From NCBI GenBank assembly GCA_029262895.1, contig JAJCYM010000048.1:1-64000 (forward strand): 64,000 nucleotides of DNA, in the 5' to 3' direction. Both the position numbers and the translations under genes were made by a program. Of the stretch, positions 51,854-58,999 are shown in pieces (the stretch's first letter is position 1; the number at the start of each line of letters is the position of its first letter). The DNA comes from Roseivirga sp. GTDB lineage: Bacteria; Bacteroidota; Bacteroidia; Cytophagales; Cyclobacteriaceae. The notes beneath the pieces were generated by a model. It saw only the letters and a list, made by a program, of their open reading frames with translations, had not been told where the DNA came from and ran no database searches.

Positions 51854-53473
51854 ATGAGAAAGATTTTACTCTCCCTGTGCATCTCTGCCCTTTCTTGCCT
51901 GATTGTCCTTGGACAAAAGCATCACGACCGTTTTGAAGCCATTGACGTACAACACTATCAATTCGAACTTGAGCTAACCGATGCCAATGATGTCATTCAA
52001 GGCAAGGCAAATGTTCAGGTCAGGTTTAAAAAGGATATATCCTCTTTCGCGCTTGATTTAGTCAAGAAACAGGCGGATGGCAAAGGAATGAGCATTTCTG
52101 GCCTGAGTATAGATGGACGCAAATTACCCTTTGAACACTCAGACAATAAAATCAACATTCGTTTTTCAGGAAAGGCGGGGGATACTAAAACATTTACCAT
52201 AGCGTACAGCGGAATTCCGGCAAATGGATTGGTTATTGCCGAAAATAAATTTGGTGAGCGCACTTTTTTTGGAGACAATTGGCCCGATCGTGCACAGCAT
52301 TGGTTACCTACTGTGGATCATCCCTCCGACAAGGCAACCGTAGAATGGGTGATAACCGCCCCGGATCATTATCAGGTTATTGGCAATGGCCTTCTTCAAG
52401 AGAGCACAGATTTGGCCAACAACAGAAGATTGACCCGATGGAAAACATCTGTGCCTCTGGCGACCAAAGTAATGGTCATTGGCGCAGCTCGATTTGCGGT
52501 TGAATACTTAGGCGATGTTTATGGCATTAATGTCTCCAGTTGGGTCTATCCACAAAACAGAGACGATGGCTTCCACGATTACAATGTGGCTACCGGAATA
52601 CTGGATTGGTTTATTAATCATGTTGGCCCATACCCCTACTCCAAATTGGCCAATGTTCAATCCAAAACTATGTTTGGAGGCATGGAAAATGCCGGCAACA
52701 TCTTTTACTCTGAGCGGTCTGTAACCGGTGAAAGAAGATCTGCAGGAACAATCGTTCATGAAATTGCACATCAGTGGTTTGGTAACTCGGCCTCAGAAGC
52801 TAACTGGCATCATGCCTGGTTAAGTGAAGGATTCGCCACCTACTTCACTAACCTGTACTACGAGCATGCAGAGGGGCGCGATGGCTTTGTAGAACGTGAA
52901 AAACAACAACGCACTAGAGTCGTGGCGTTCAGCAAACGCAAATTTGTACCTATTGTAGATACCGCGGTTGAAGATTATATGCAGGCCTTAAATGCCAACA
53001 CCTATCAAAAAGGAGGATGGATACTGCACATGCTCAGAAGAGAAGTAGGTGATGAGAATTTTTGGAAAGGCATCCGCACCTACTATGATCGATATAAGCA
53101 CTCCAACGCACTTACAGATGACCTTAAAGATGTGTTTGAAGAAGTTTCAGGCAAAGAGCTAGATGGCTTTTTTGATCAATGGACCAACCTACCAGGCCAA
53201 CCAAACATTGAAGCTAAATGGAATTATAGAGAGGGCCAGTTGTCATTAGAGCTAAATCAAACTCAGAATGAGAATTTTAAATTCAACCTGGATATAGAGG
53301 TCGTTTATGCTGATGGCAGCTCAGAAAAACATACCATTCCCGTCACTTCAAAAACTCAGGTTTGGACTCCGACACCCCAGACTTGGACTCTTAGTTTCAA
53401 AGGCAAACCTGCCAAAATTGTGCTGGATCCTGACACCTGGTTGCTTTTTGAGGGCAAAGTGTCAGGAAATTAA
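51854..53473 (+). CDS. M1 family metallopeptidase (short form)
   Basis: A 539-residue exported aminopeptidase with a signal peptide (residues 1-20, ending IVLGQ). The N-terminal beta domain is followed by the exopeptidase motif GGMENAGN and the zinc site HEIAH (residues 302-306) with the third ligand Glu325 in LSEGFA. A helical part (about 370-440) and a C-terminal beta region follow. Short M1 enzymes of this length lack the large C-terminal helical domain of aminopeptidase N. It cleaves N-terminal amino acids from peptides, probably in the periplasm. Confidence 0.95.
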   Translation: MRKILLSLCISALSCLIVLGQKHHDRFEAIDVQHYQFELELTDANDVIQGKANVQVRFKKDISSFALDLVKKQADGKGMSISGLSIDGRKLPFEHSDNKINIRFSGKAGDTKTFTIAYSGIPANGLVIAENKFGERTFFGDNWPDRAQHWLPTVDHPSDKATVEWVITAPDHYQVIGNGLLQESTDLANNRRLTRWKTSVPLATKVMVIGAARFAVEYLGDVYGINVSSWVYPQNRDDGFHDYNVATGILDWFINHVGPYPYSKLANVQSKTMFGGMENAGNIFYSERSVTGERRSAGTIVHEIAHQWFGNSASEANWHHAWLSEGFATYFTNLYYEHAEGRDGFVEREKQQRTRVVAFSKRKFVPIVDTAVEDYMQALNANTYQKGGWILHMLRREVGDENFWKGIRTYYDRYKHSNALTDDLKDVFEEVSGKELDGFFDQWTNLPGQPNIEAKWNYREGQLSLELNQTQNENFKFNLDIEVVYADGSSEKHTIPVTSKTQVWTPTPQTWTLSFKGKPAKIVLDPDTWLLFEGKVSGN

Positions 53474-53514
53474 GCATTTAGCCAATGCGGTGCGTTCTTT
53501 GATAAAGCAGTTCT

Positions 53515-53715
53515 GTGAAGCATTTCAGATTCAAACGATTCTTTCGAAGCCTTTATAACTTGGCACGAACATTCATGTTGGCCTATATGCTTGGCATCTC
53601 CAATATTGTGAATGAGGAAGTGCGTTATATTGAAGACTCCGCGACCAAAATCGAATACCATCAGGAAGCTACTGATGATGAACCTTTCGATGAGCCGGAA
53701 GAACCAAATCAATAA
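53515..53715 (+). CDS. Small basic-acidic protein of unknown function
   Basis: A 66-residue ORF starting with GTG. Residues 1-30 are basic and hydrophobic (FRFKRFFRSLYNLARTFMLAYMLGI), possibly an amphipathic or membrane-facing helix, and the last 16 are acidic (DDEPFDEPEEPNQ). The composition and the clear polarity favour a real gene. An opposing ORF (53470-53733) covers the same bases and looks like a shadow. Starts 41 bases after the M1 gene. Confidence 0.5.
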   Translation: MKHFRFKRFFRSLYNLARTFMLAYMLGISNIVNEEVRYIEDSATKIEYHQEATDDEPFDEPEEPNQ

Positions 53716-53830
53716 ATGCTCTATTTGCCTCACCTAGTTGAACTGCTATGAACAGTTTTAAGATGTAAACTAGTCCGGTAATTATCCTTTTCTCCCAATT
53801 TCCAATATTGAATGCAATTTACAAGTACCT

Positions 53831-54424
53831 ATGAAAAATTGGATCGAAGCCCCCCTGACCCTTGATGGAGAAATCGTAACGCTACTTTCGTTGGAGGCTC
53901 AACACATTCCGGAACTTCAATTACTGGGCAAGGAAAAGCGGATATGGCAACATTATGTATTGGATGGTTCAGATTCCGATACATTTAGCAAAGCGTTCCA
54001 CCAAGGGCTTGAAGCTTTGAAAGAGGGCACGGAATTTCCCTTTGTGATATATCACAAAAAAGATAAACGACTGATAGGAAGCACGCGCTTTTTGAATCTC
54101 GATCAATCTCACAAAAAACTTGAAATTGGCTGGACCTGGCTTCACCCGGATTACTGGGGTTCAAAAGTGAATATTGAATGCAAATTGCTTTTGCTCACTC
54201 ACTGCTTCGAAAATCTAAAGACAGTGCGCGTGCAGCTCAAAACTGATGAACTAAACCTAAGATCGAGAAAGGCCATTGAAAAAATAGGAGGGAAATTCGA
54301 AGCCATTGTCAGAAACGATATGATTCGTGATAATGGTACCAAAAGGAATTCTGCCTACTACAGCATTATCGATTCGGAATGGTCTGAAGTGAAGCAAGAC
54401 TTGATTAAATTCATGCGTGACTGA
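53831..54424 (+). CDS. GNAT family acetyltransferase (RimJ/RimL type)
   Basis: A 197-residue protein with the RimJ/RimL-like GNAT layout: TLLSLEAQHIPEL at the N terminus, FPFVIYHKKDKRLIGSTRFLNLD (central beta strand pair), the acetyl-CoA part IGWTWLHPDYWGSKVNIECKLLLLTHCFE, and LNLRSRKAIEKIGGKFE near the end. It probably acetylates an amino group of a protein or small molecule. Overlaps the following gene by eight bases. Confidence 0.9.
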   Translation: MKNWIEAPLTLDGEIVTLLSLEAQHIPELQLLGKEKRIWQHYVLDGSDSDTFSKAFHQGLEALKEGTEFPFVIYHKKDKRLIGSTRFLNLDQSHKKLEIGWTWLHPDYWGSKVNIECKLLLLTHCFENLKTVRVQLKTDELNLRSRKAIEKIGGKFEAIVRNDMIRDNGTKRNSAYYSIIDSEWSEVKQDLIKFMRD

Positions 54425-54791
54425 GGTTGAAGATTTTATTTACCAATTCGAGGGAAGCCAACGGGCTCTACTACTGTACTTCCATAACCTCTTATGCAAT
54501 GAACTTGAGCTGACATCTAAGATCAGGTTTAAAATTCCCTTTTACGATAGAAAAACCTGGATATGTTATACCAATCCGACCAAAACCGGTGGAGTGGATT
54601 TTGCCCTTGTTCGAGGAAATGAACTGTCAAACGCCCAGGGACTTTTGGAACAAAGAGGCCGCAAACAGATTTATAGTGTTGAATTCAAAACCATTCAGGA
54701 CATTCCTGAAGACACGCTCTACGAAGTGCTGCAAGAGGCATTGTTACTTGACGAAACCACGCCCTACACTGTTCGCAAGAATCGAAAATAG
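54417..54791 (+). CDS. DUF1801 domain protein
   Basis: A 124-residue protein of the DUF1801/YdhG-like group: EDFIYQFEGSQRALLLYFHNLLCNELELTSKIRFKIPFYDRKTWICYTNP at the start (given in part: SKIRFKIPFYDRKTWICY) and a C-terminal beta region with SVEFKTIQDIPEDTLYEVLQEALLLDET. GTG start at 54417 overlaps the GNAT stop. Function unknown; these proteins have a frataxin-like fold. Confidence 0.87.
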   Translation: MTEVEDFIYQFEGSQRALLLYFHNLLCNELELTSKIRFKIPFYDRKTWICYTNPTKTGGVDFALVRGNELSNAQGLLEQRGRKQIYSVEFKTIQDIPEDTLYEVLQEALLLDETTPYTVRKNRK

Positions 54792-54792
54792 A

Positions 54793-55245
54793 TCAGAACA
54801 CTTGCTCTAGAACAACCTGCTTTCCTGCAAAGGAAAAGGAATCTCCAACCTGTTTACCCATCAACTGCTGACCAATTGGGGAAACCGGGGAAATGGCAAA
54901 GTAGGTAGAGCCATCTACCTCAAGCTTACCCACTGAAACCCCAAGAAAATAATTAGCATTGGTGGTAATTACCAAGCTGCCAAGCCCCACCTTTTCAAGT
55001 TTGGCATCAATTCGAATCTGATCTAATACCTTCTTCATTTTCAGCGCGGCCGATAGCTGTTCTGCCAGTTTTTCCTTTTCGAGATGCATCATAGCGCGAC
55101 CAGTTTCATATTTGTCACCAGCGCTACTTTTGGTTTCGTTATTCGCAGCATCTTGTGCCTGCTGCAGTCCGTCCTCTGCTAGAAGAATTCGAGCGTTGAC
55201 AAGCTTCACACATTTTTGATATAGTAATTCATTAATTTTGCTCAC
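54793..55245 (-). CDS. Gre-family (GreA/GreB-like) transcription factor
   Basis: A 150-residue protein with an N-terminal helical hairpin (about residues 1-75) and the GreA/GreB C-terminal FKBP-like domain (about 80-150), ending PVSPIGQQLMGKQVGDSFSFAGK, which is the typical SP-S-P-G--L-GK--GD pattern. At the hairpin tip, AGDKYETGRA puts Asp44 and Glu47 three residues apart, as in the catalytic D41/E44 of E. coli GreA. It is in a Bacteroidota family that is often misnamed 3-oxoacyl-ACP synthase. Transcript-cleavage activity is inferred. The GTG start is 12 bases from the divergent gene. Confidence 0.85.
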   Translation of the reverse strand: MSKINELLYQKCVKLVNARILLAEDGLQQAQDAANNETKSSAGDKYETGRAMMHLEKEKLAEQLSAALKMKKVLDQIRIDAKLEKVGLGSLVITTNANYFLGVSVGKLEVDGSTYFAISPVSPIGQQLMGKQVGDSFSFAGKQVVLEQVF

Positions 55246-55257
55246 CTTTTCACTGTA

Positions 55258-55959
55258 ATGGTACTAATTGCTAAACTACAAAAAATGACCTTAGAGGATT
55301 TTGCCACTCAACTCAGGATCGATTACGGTACTCTTAAAAAAACGAAAAGAAATATTGACCTTAATAGTGCTCTGGGTATTGAAGAAGAGCTGGACAATAT
55401 GAAATTTCATAAGAGGTTACACCTAGCGTTAGGAATCATCTGGTTAGTACTAGGAACTATTCAGCTATATCTTCAATGGCTCAGAAGTAGTTCCGAAGTG
55501 AATGAGTTCTCCCTCTTTCTTACGTTGGGATGGCTCTTGCTCGGAACGGTTTATCTAGCCACCACCGAAGGAATAAACAAGAGAATCCACCTCCTCTTTA
55601 CACTCAAATCGTTGAACTCACGTAGTGATTCAAAGGTCGAACTACAGAACAAAATTCTTGCATCCTATTATAAGAAAAACACGAAAACCGTTGATCAAAT
55701 TGTTAGTGATGATGTGAACACAGGGCGTGGTGTGTATATCATAGTCTTTTTTGCGGTATCATCTCTCATCAATGCGGCTAAGTATATTTTCGATGCTTTT
55801 TCAAAAAATAGTGGTGGGCATTTAGCAACAGGGCTAATCAGTTTCGCAGGATTTGTGCTCCTTACCTATGCCTGGAGAGTACTAGTAAGAAAAAAGAGTG
55901 TGATCAAATTAGTCCAACATTTGGATGAAGTCGACTCTAATTCCCAGTGGAGCTCTTAG
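55258..55959 (+). CDS. Membrane protein of unknown function
   Basis: A 233-residue protein with a cytoplasmic N terminus (about 50 residues, Lys- and Thr-rich) and four hydrophobic helices at about residues 54-73, 83-102, 158-176 and 189-208. The central loop (about 105-155) is polar. I recognise no family. The ATG at 55258 is 12 bases from the divergent Gre-like start; the second Met, nine codons later, is an alternative start that would leave more room for promoters. Its stop overlaps that of the convergent gene by 23 bases. Confidence 0.72.
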   Translation: MVLIAKLQKMTLEDFATQLRIDYGTLKKTKRNIDLNSALGIEEELDNMKFHKRLHLALGIIWLVLGTIQLYLQWLRSSSEVNEFSLFLTLGWLLLGTVYLATTEGINKRIHLLFTLKSLNSRSDSKVELQNKILASYYKKNTKTVDQIVSDDVNTGRGVYIIVFFAVSSLINAAKYIFDAFSKNSGGHLATGLISFAGFVLLTYAWRVLVRKKSVIKLVQHLDEVDSNSQWSS

Positions 55960-56335
55960 CACTCACCAATAATCTATGTTGCAACACTCCAAAGACTCCT
56001 ACAACCACCATTATTGCCGCAATCAAAAGGTAACCTAAACTCTCCAGCGCCCATGGTCGAATGATCAGCACAGCGATACTCCCTATTACCCAGGCCAAAT
56101 CTTGAACTATCACCGATTTAATCTCCTTTGGCCTAATGGTTTTCCTGGAAGCGTAGAAGAAGATTGAAGCTGCAAAAATTAGCAAACCTATTCCAATGAT
56201 CATTGGAGTTGTATAATTCCCGATGCCCATTTTGTCGATTAAAGGTTTGTCGAAAATCAGGAGCAAGCCTGAAATAGTAGAGAAAGAGGCGTTTATACGC
56301 AATACCTTTCTCAATTTCTTCTGATTAGCCTGCAT
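55937..56335 (-). CDS. Small four-helix membrane protein
   Basis: A 132-residue protein with four predicted transmembrane helices (about 15-30, 42-62, 76-95 and 100-120). It begins with a basic stretch (QANQKKLRKVLRI). No family recognised. Its start overlaps the stop of the SRPBCC gene by 11 bases, so the two are translationally coupled. Confidence 0.8.
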   Translation of the reverse strand: MQANQKKLRKVLRINASFSTISGLLLIFDKPLIDKMGIGNYTTPMIIGIGLLIFAASIFFYASRKTIRPKEIKSVIVQDLAWVIGSIAVLIIRPWALESLGYLLIAAIMVVVGVFGVLQHRLLVSAKSSTGN

Positions 56336-56783
56336 TGCGTACCTCCTCTCCCATAGATTCTACTCTCTGCTTCAATGCCCGATTCATATTCTCAAAGCTA
56401 TTCAAGGTGTCTGCTCCAATCATTTTCAACAAGGTGCCTGAAAGCAATCCTGAGAATTTCTCACCATGTTCGAGATTTGTAGAACCATCTCCGTTGTCGT
56501 GCAAAATGAAGTAGTGCTCTCCATCAAAAAGTCCTTTTACAAATAACTTTCCTGCCCAACGGAATTCACGATTTTCATCCACCACCAGAACTTCAGGTTT
56601 GAATTCCATTGTCTTTTTTTCGGTCGATTGCATTTTGTTCGTTAAAATACTTCCAACTTTTGCCTCTCCCTTTATACTGATTAGAAAGGGATTCCATTCC
56701 TGATGTTTTTCCAAATCGATCAATACCGACCAAACATTTTCAGGGCTAGCTTCAATTCTGATTTTTGTTTCCATTGATTTCAT
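56325..56783 (-). CDS. SRPBCC (START-like) domain protein
   Basis: A 152-residue START-like protein: METKIRIEASPENVWSVLIDLEKHQEWNPFLISIKGEAKVGS at the N terminus (seen in part as EWNPFLISIKG), FRWAGKLFVKGLFDGEHYFILHDNGDGSTNLEHGEKFSG and the C-terminal helix SFENMNRALKQRVE. The family binds lipids or polyketide-like ligands. The start Met at 56783 has a second Met (MKSMETK) three codons later. The AraC gene diverges 110 bases away. Confidence 0.9.
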   Translation of the reverse strand: MKSMETKIRIEASPENVWSVLIDLEKHQEWNPFLISIKGEAKVGSILTNKMQSTEKKTMEFKPEVLVVDENREFRWAGKLFVKGLFDGEHYFILHDNGDGSTNLEHGEKFSGLLSGTLLKMIGADTLNSFENMNRALKQRVESMGEEVRNAG

Positions 56784-56893
56784 AATCCTGTTTTTTTAGT
56801 TTCTAATGTAAATCACGCAAAACCGGGTGCCAGGAGATGAGCAATTGATGCCATTGAATTGTCATTTCACGCCAACCTTCCTAAATTGACCCT

Positions 56894-57898
56894 ATGGCGT
56901 TTAATGGTCGTTTTGTTTTTGGCATGATTCACTTTGCCAGTAAGCAAGGTGCGGATATCAAGGCCCTGGTAGATGCCTCTGGACACTCTGCAGATGATTT
57001 ATGCCTTGAGACGTGCAAGCTTGAATCTTATCAATATAATGCTGTGTTGGAATTGGCAGTGCAACAAACTCAGGATGACTTTTTTGGCCTGCACTTCGGT
57101 GAATCAATGAACATGGTCTCTGCTGGTTTGGTGGCACAAATCACACAATCTTGTGAAACGATCAAGCAAGCGTTGGATTATGCTTGTGAATTTGCACAAT
57201 TGGCCTGCAGTTCATTGCCTATGCAGTTGGAAGAAAGAAAGAATGACTACAAGTTGAGCATGAATCCTGAGCCGGTATGGCAGCAAGAATCCAATCTTGC
57301 CGTAAAACAAACCGTGGATGGCACCCTTGTTTTCACATTAAATGAATATCAGGAGTTGACCAGAAAGCAGCATTACCCCATAAAAATTCACCTCCCCTTT
57401 TCGAGACCCAAATCTACGCTGGAATATGAGCGTTTGCTAAAATGTCCCATTCATTTTGACAAAGATGAGATTGCCTTGTTTTTTGAAAAGTCTCACATTG
57501 AGGAGAAGGTCATTACAAGTGATTACAACCTACTCCGGGTTCTGGTTGCACATGCCGAAGAGCGTATAGCCGTTATTAATCAGGATCTGGGTTTCTTCGA
57601 AATGGTCAAAGCCTCGGTGGCCAATCTCGTGAAACCACAATTCCCGACCATTGAAGAGGTGGCTTCTCATTTCAACATCAGTGTGCGCACCTTACAAAGG
57701 CGATTGGCAGAGGAAGGCCACAACTTTAAGGAGATCATCGAAACGCTTAGAAAGGACTTTGCAATGGCCTATTTAAAGAAACCCGAATTAAGCATTAATG
57801 AAATAGCCTATCTGCTCAGTTATACTGATGCCAGTGGATTTATCCGTTCGTTCAAGCGATGGACTGGCACCACCCCTCAAGAGTATCGCAGGACTTAA
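56894..57898 (+). CDS. AraC family transcriptional regulator
   Basis: A 334-residue regulator. The N-terminal half resembles the arabinose-binding-type (Arabinose_bd, OruR/VirS-like) domain (about residues 20-190). The C-terminal AraC HTH (about 240-332) has FPTIEEVASHFNISVRTLQRRLAEEGHNFKEI and FAMAYLKKPELSINEIAYLLSYTDASGFIRSFKRWTGTTPQEYR, in pieces the two helix-turn-helix motifs. It is divergent from the SRPBCC-membrane protein pair, which may be its target. Confidence 0.92.
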   Translation: MAFNGRFVFGMIHFASKQGADIKALVDASGHSADDLCLETCKLESYQYNAVLELAVQQTQDDFFGLHFGESMNMVSAGLVAQITQSCETIKQALDYACEFAQLACSSLPMQLEERKNDYKLSMNPEPVWQQESNLAVKQTVDGTLVFTLNEYQELTRKQHYPIKIHLPFSRPKSTLEYERLLKCPIHFDKDEIALFFEKSHIEEKVITSDYNLLRVLVAHAEERIAVINQDLGFFEMVKASVANLVKPQFPTIEEVASHFNISVRTLQRRLAEEGHNFKEIIETLRKDFAMAYLKKPELSINEIAYLLSYTDASGFIRSFKRWTGTTPQEYRRT

Positions 57899-57942
57899 TT
57901 GTACAAGGTTCATCTTAAGAGCATATGCCTAGTCATCCGTAT

Positions 57943-57954
57943 CAAATATATTTG
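57943..57954. promoter_or_regulatory. Palindrome containing a -7 box upstream of the GH17 gene
   Basis: CAAATATATTTG is a perfect 12-base palindrome; its right half TATATTTG (57947-57954) is also an exact TAnnTTTG -7 box for the plus strand. No TTTG -33 box is seen at the usual spacing. It lies 112 bases before the GH17 start. Confidence 0.4.
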
Positions 57955-57998
57955 AGCGATTCGTTTTTTTAATTTATATTCTCAAACCCAAATTCGAA

Positions 57999-58039
57999 TT
58001 TAATATAACTTTTATATTAAAATTTATTGTTATATTAAA
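57999..58039. repeat. Three copies of an AT-rich 10-mer before the GH17 gene
   Basis: TTATATTAAA occurs at 58012-58021 and again at 58030-58039, 18 bases apart, and its reverse complement TTTAATATAA is at 57999-58008, forming a perfect inverted repeat with a CTT spacer (58009-58011). The block ends 26 bases before the GH17 start codon. The arrangement looks like a multi-copy protein-binding site, though very AT-rich sequence produces such repeats more easily than average. Confidence 0.5.
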
Positions 58040-58065
58040 TAATTATATCAATCTAGATAACATTA

Positions 58066-58977
58066 ATGTCAGCGACCAATACGCTCTTTGGAGGCACTAA
58101 AATGATGGGAGTCTGCTACTCCCCTTATCATCAGGCTGTATCTGTTGAGAAATCCAGTTACACCAAAGAGGATATTGACGCAGACTTAGCCATCACAGCT
58201 AAGCATTTTACTTTCATTCGCACCTACACCGTTCAGTTCAATCAGAAATACATGGCAGAGCTTTGTGATAAGCACAGCTTGGGTCTCGCACAAGGTGCCT
58301 GGATTTTTCAGGGAGACGAAACCAGTACCAATGCAGAAATCGATACCGCACTTGCTACAGCAAGTGCATACCCAAACACGGTGAGGGCAATTGTCATAGG
58401 CAATGAGGTGGACTTGCCGAAAAACAACTATAATTTCGCAGAAGTAAAGCGTGCGTTGAATTACGCCTTAACTGCAAAACATAAATACACAAACCTGACC
58501 AACGTGCCTGTGACGGTTTGCATGACTGGAACAGGACCTGCAAATCCAACATGGTCGCCCCTTCTACCCCTGGTACAAGGCTTTGCCTTTTTGACACTTT
58601 ACCCTTGGTATGCACCTAACACTCCAAGTCCTGGTGATATTAGCGCTAATATGGAATGGTCTTATAACAATGGTCTCGCCCAGGCTGAGGCCGCAGGACT
58701 CCAGATTGTGATTGCAGAAATCGGTTGGCCAAGTGATGGTGCCAGTGTGAAAGGTACTACCTGGGCAAATGAAGTGACCAACTTCAAGGCAACCTGTGCC
58801 TGGATAAATGGGGATAATATTTATAAAAAATCTTTTATCACCATGTGGTTTGAAATGTTCGATGAGCCATGGAAAACTGCTGAAGGGGCCTGGGGGCCAC
58901 ACTGGGGTATTTATGGCTCCGGCAAAAAGCCTGTCCTGAAAAGCGCTAAAGGAGTTACTTTTAAACCCTGTGATTGA
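58066..58977 (+). CDS. Glycoside hydrolase family 17-like protein, no signal peptide
   Basis: A 303-residue protein with the GH17 (beta-1,3-glucanase-like) core. The acid/base Glu114 lies in IVIGNEVD and the nucleophile Glu218 in IAEIGWPSDG; FEMFDEPWK follows near residue 267. The beginning (MMGVCYSPYHQ) is like the first strand of the family. No signal peptide is seen: an in-frame stop lies just 12 bases upstream of the ATG, so none has been missed. The product is thus expected to be cytoplasmic or exported in an unknown way. The gene is preceded by the AT-rich repeat block. Confidence 0.85.
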   Translation: MSATNTLFGGTKMMGVCYSPYHQAVSVEKSSYTKEDIDADLAITAKHFTFIRTYTVQFNQKYMAELCDKHSLGLAQGAWIFQGDETSTNAEIDTALATASAYPNTVRAIVIGNEVDLPKNNYNFAEVKRALNYALTAKHKYTNLTNVPVTVCMTGTGPANPTWSPLLPLVQGFAFLTLYPWYAPNTPSPGDISANMEWSYNNGLAQAEAAGLQIVIAEIGWPSDGASVKGTTWANEVTNFKATCAWINGDNIYKKSFITMWFEMFDEPWKTAEGAWGPHWGIYGSGKKPVLKSAKGVTFKPCD

Positions 58978-58999
58978 TCTAAAAATTCACGGTCTGTAG

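Noticed and set aside
53470-53733. Opposing 87-residue ORF over the small plus-strand ORF
   Set aside because: It lies fully over the small plus-strand ORF and part of the M1 gene end, has no family resemblance and looks like a shadow frame.
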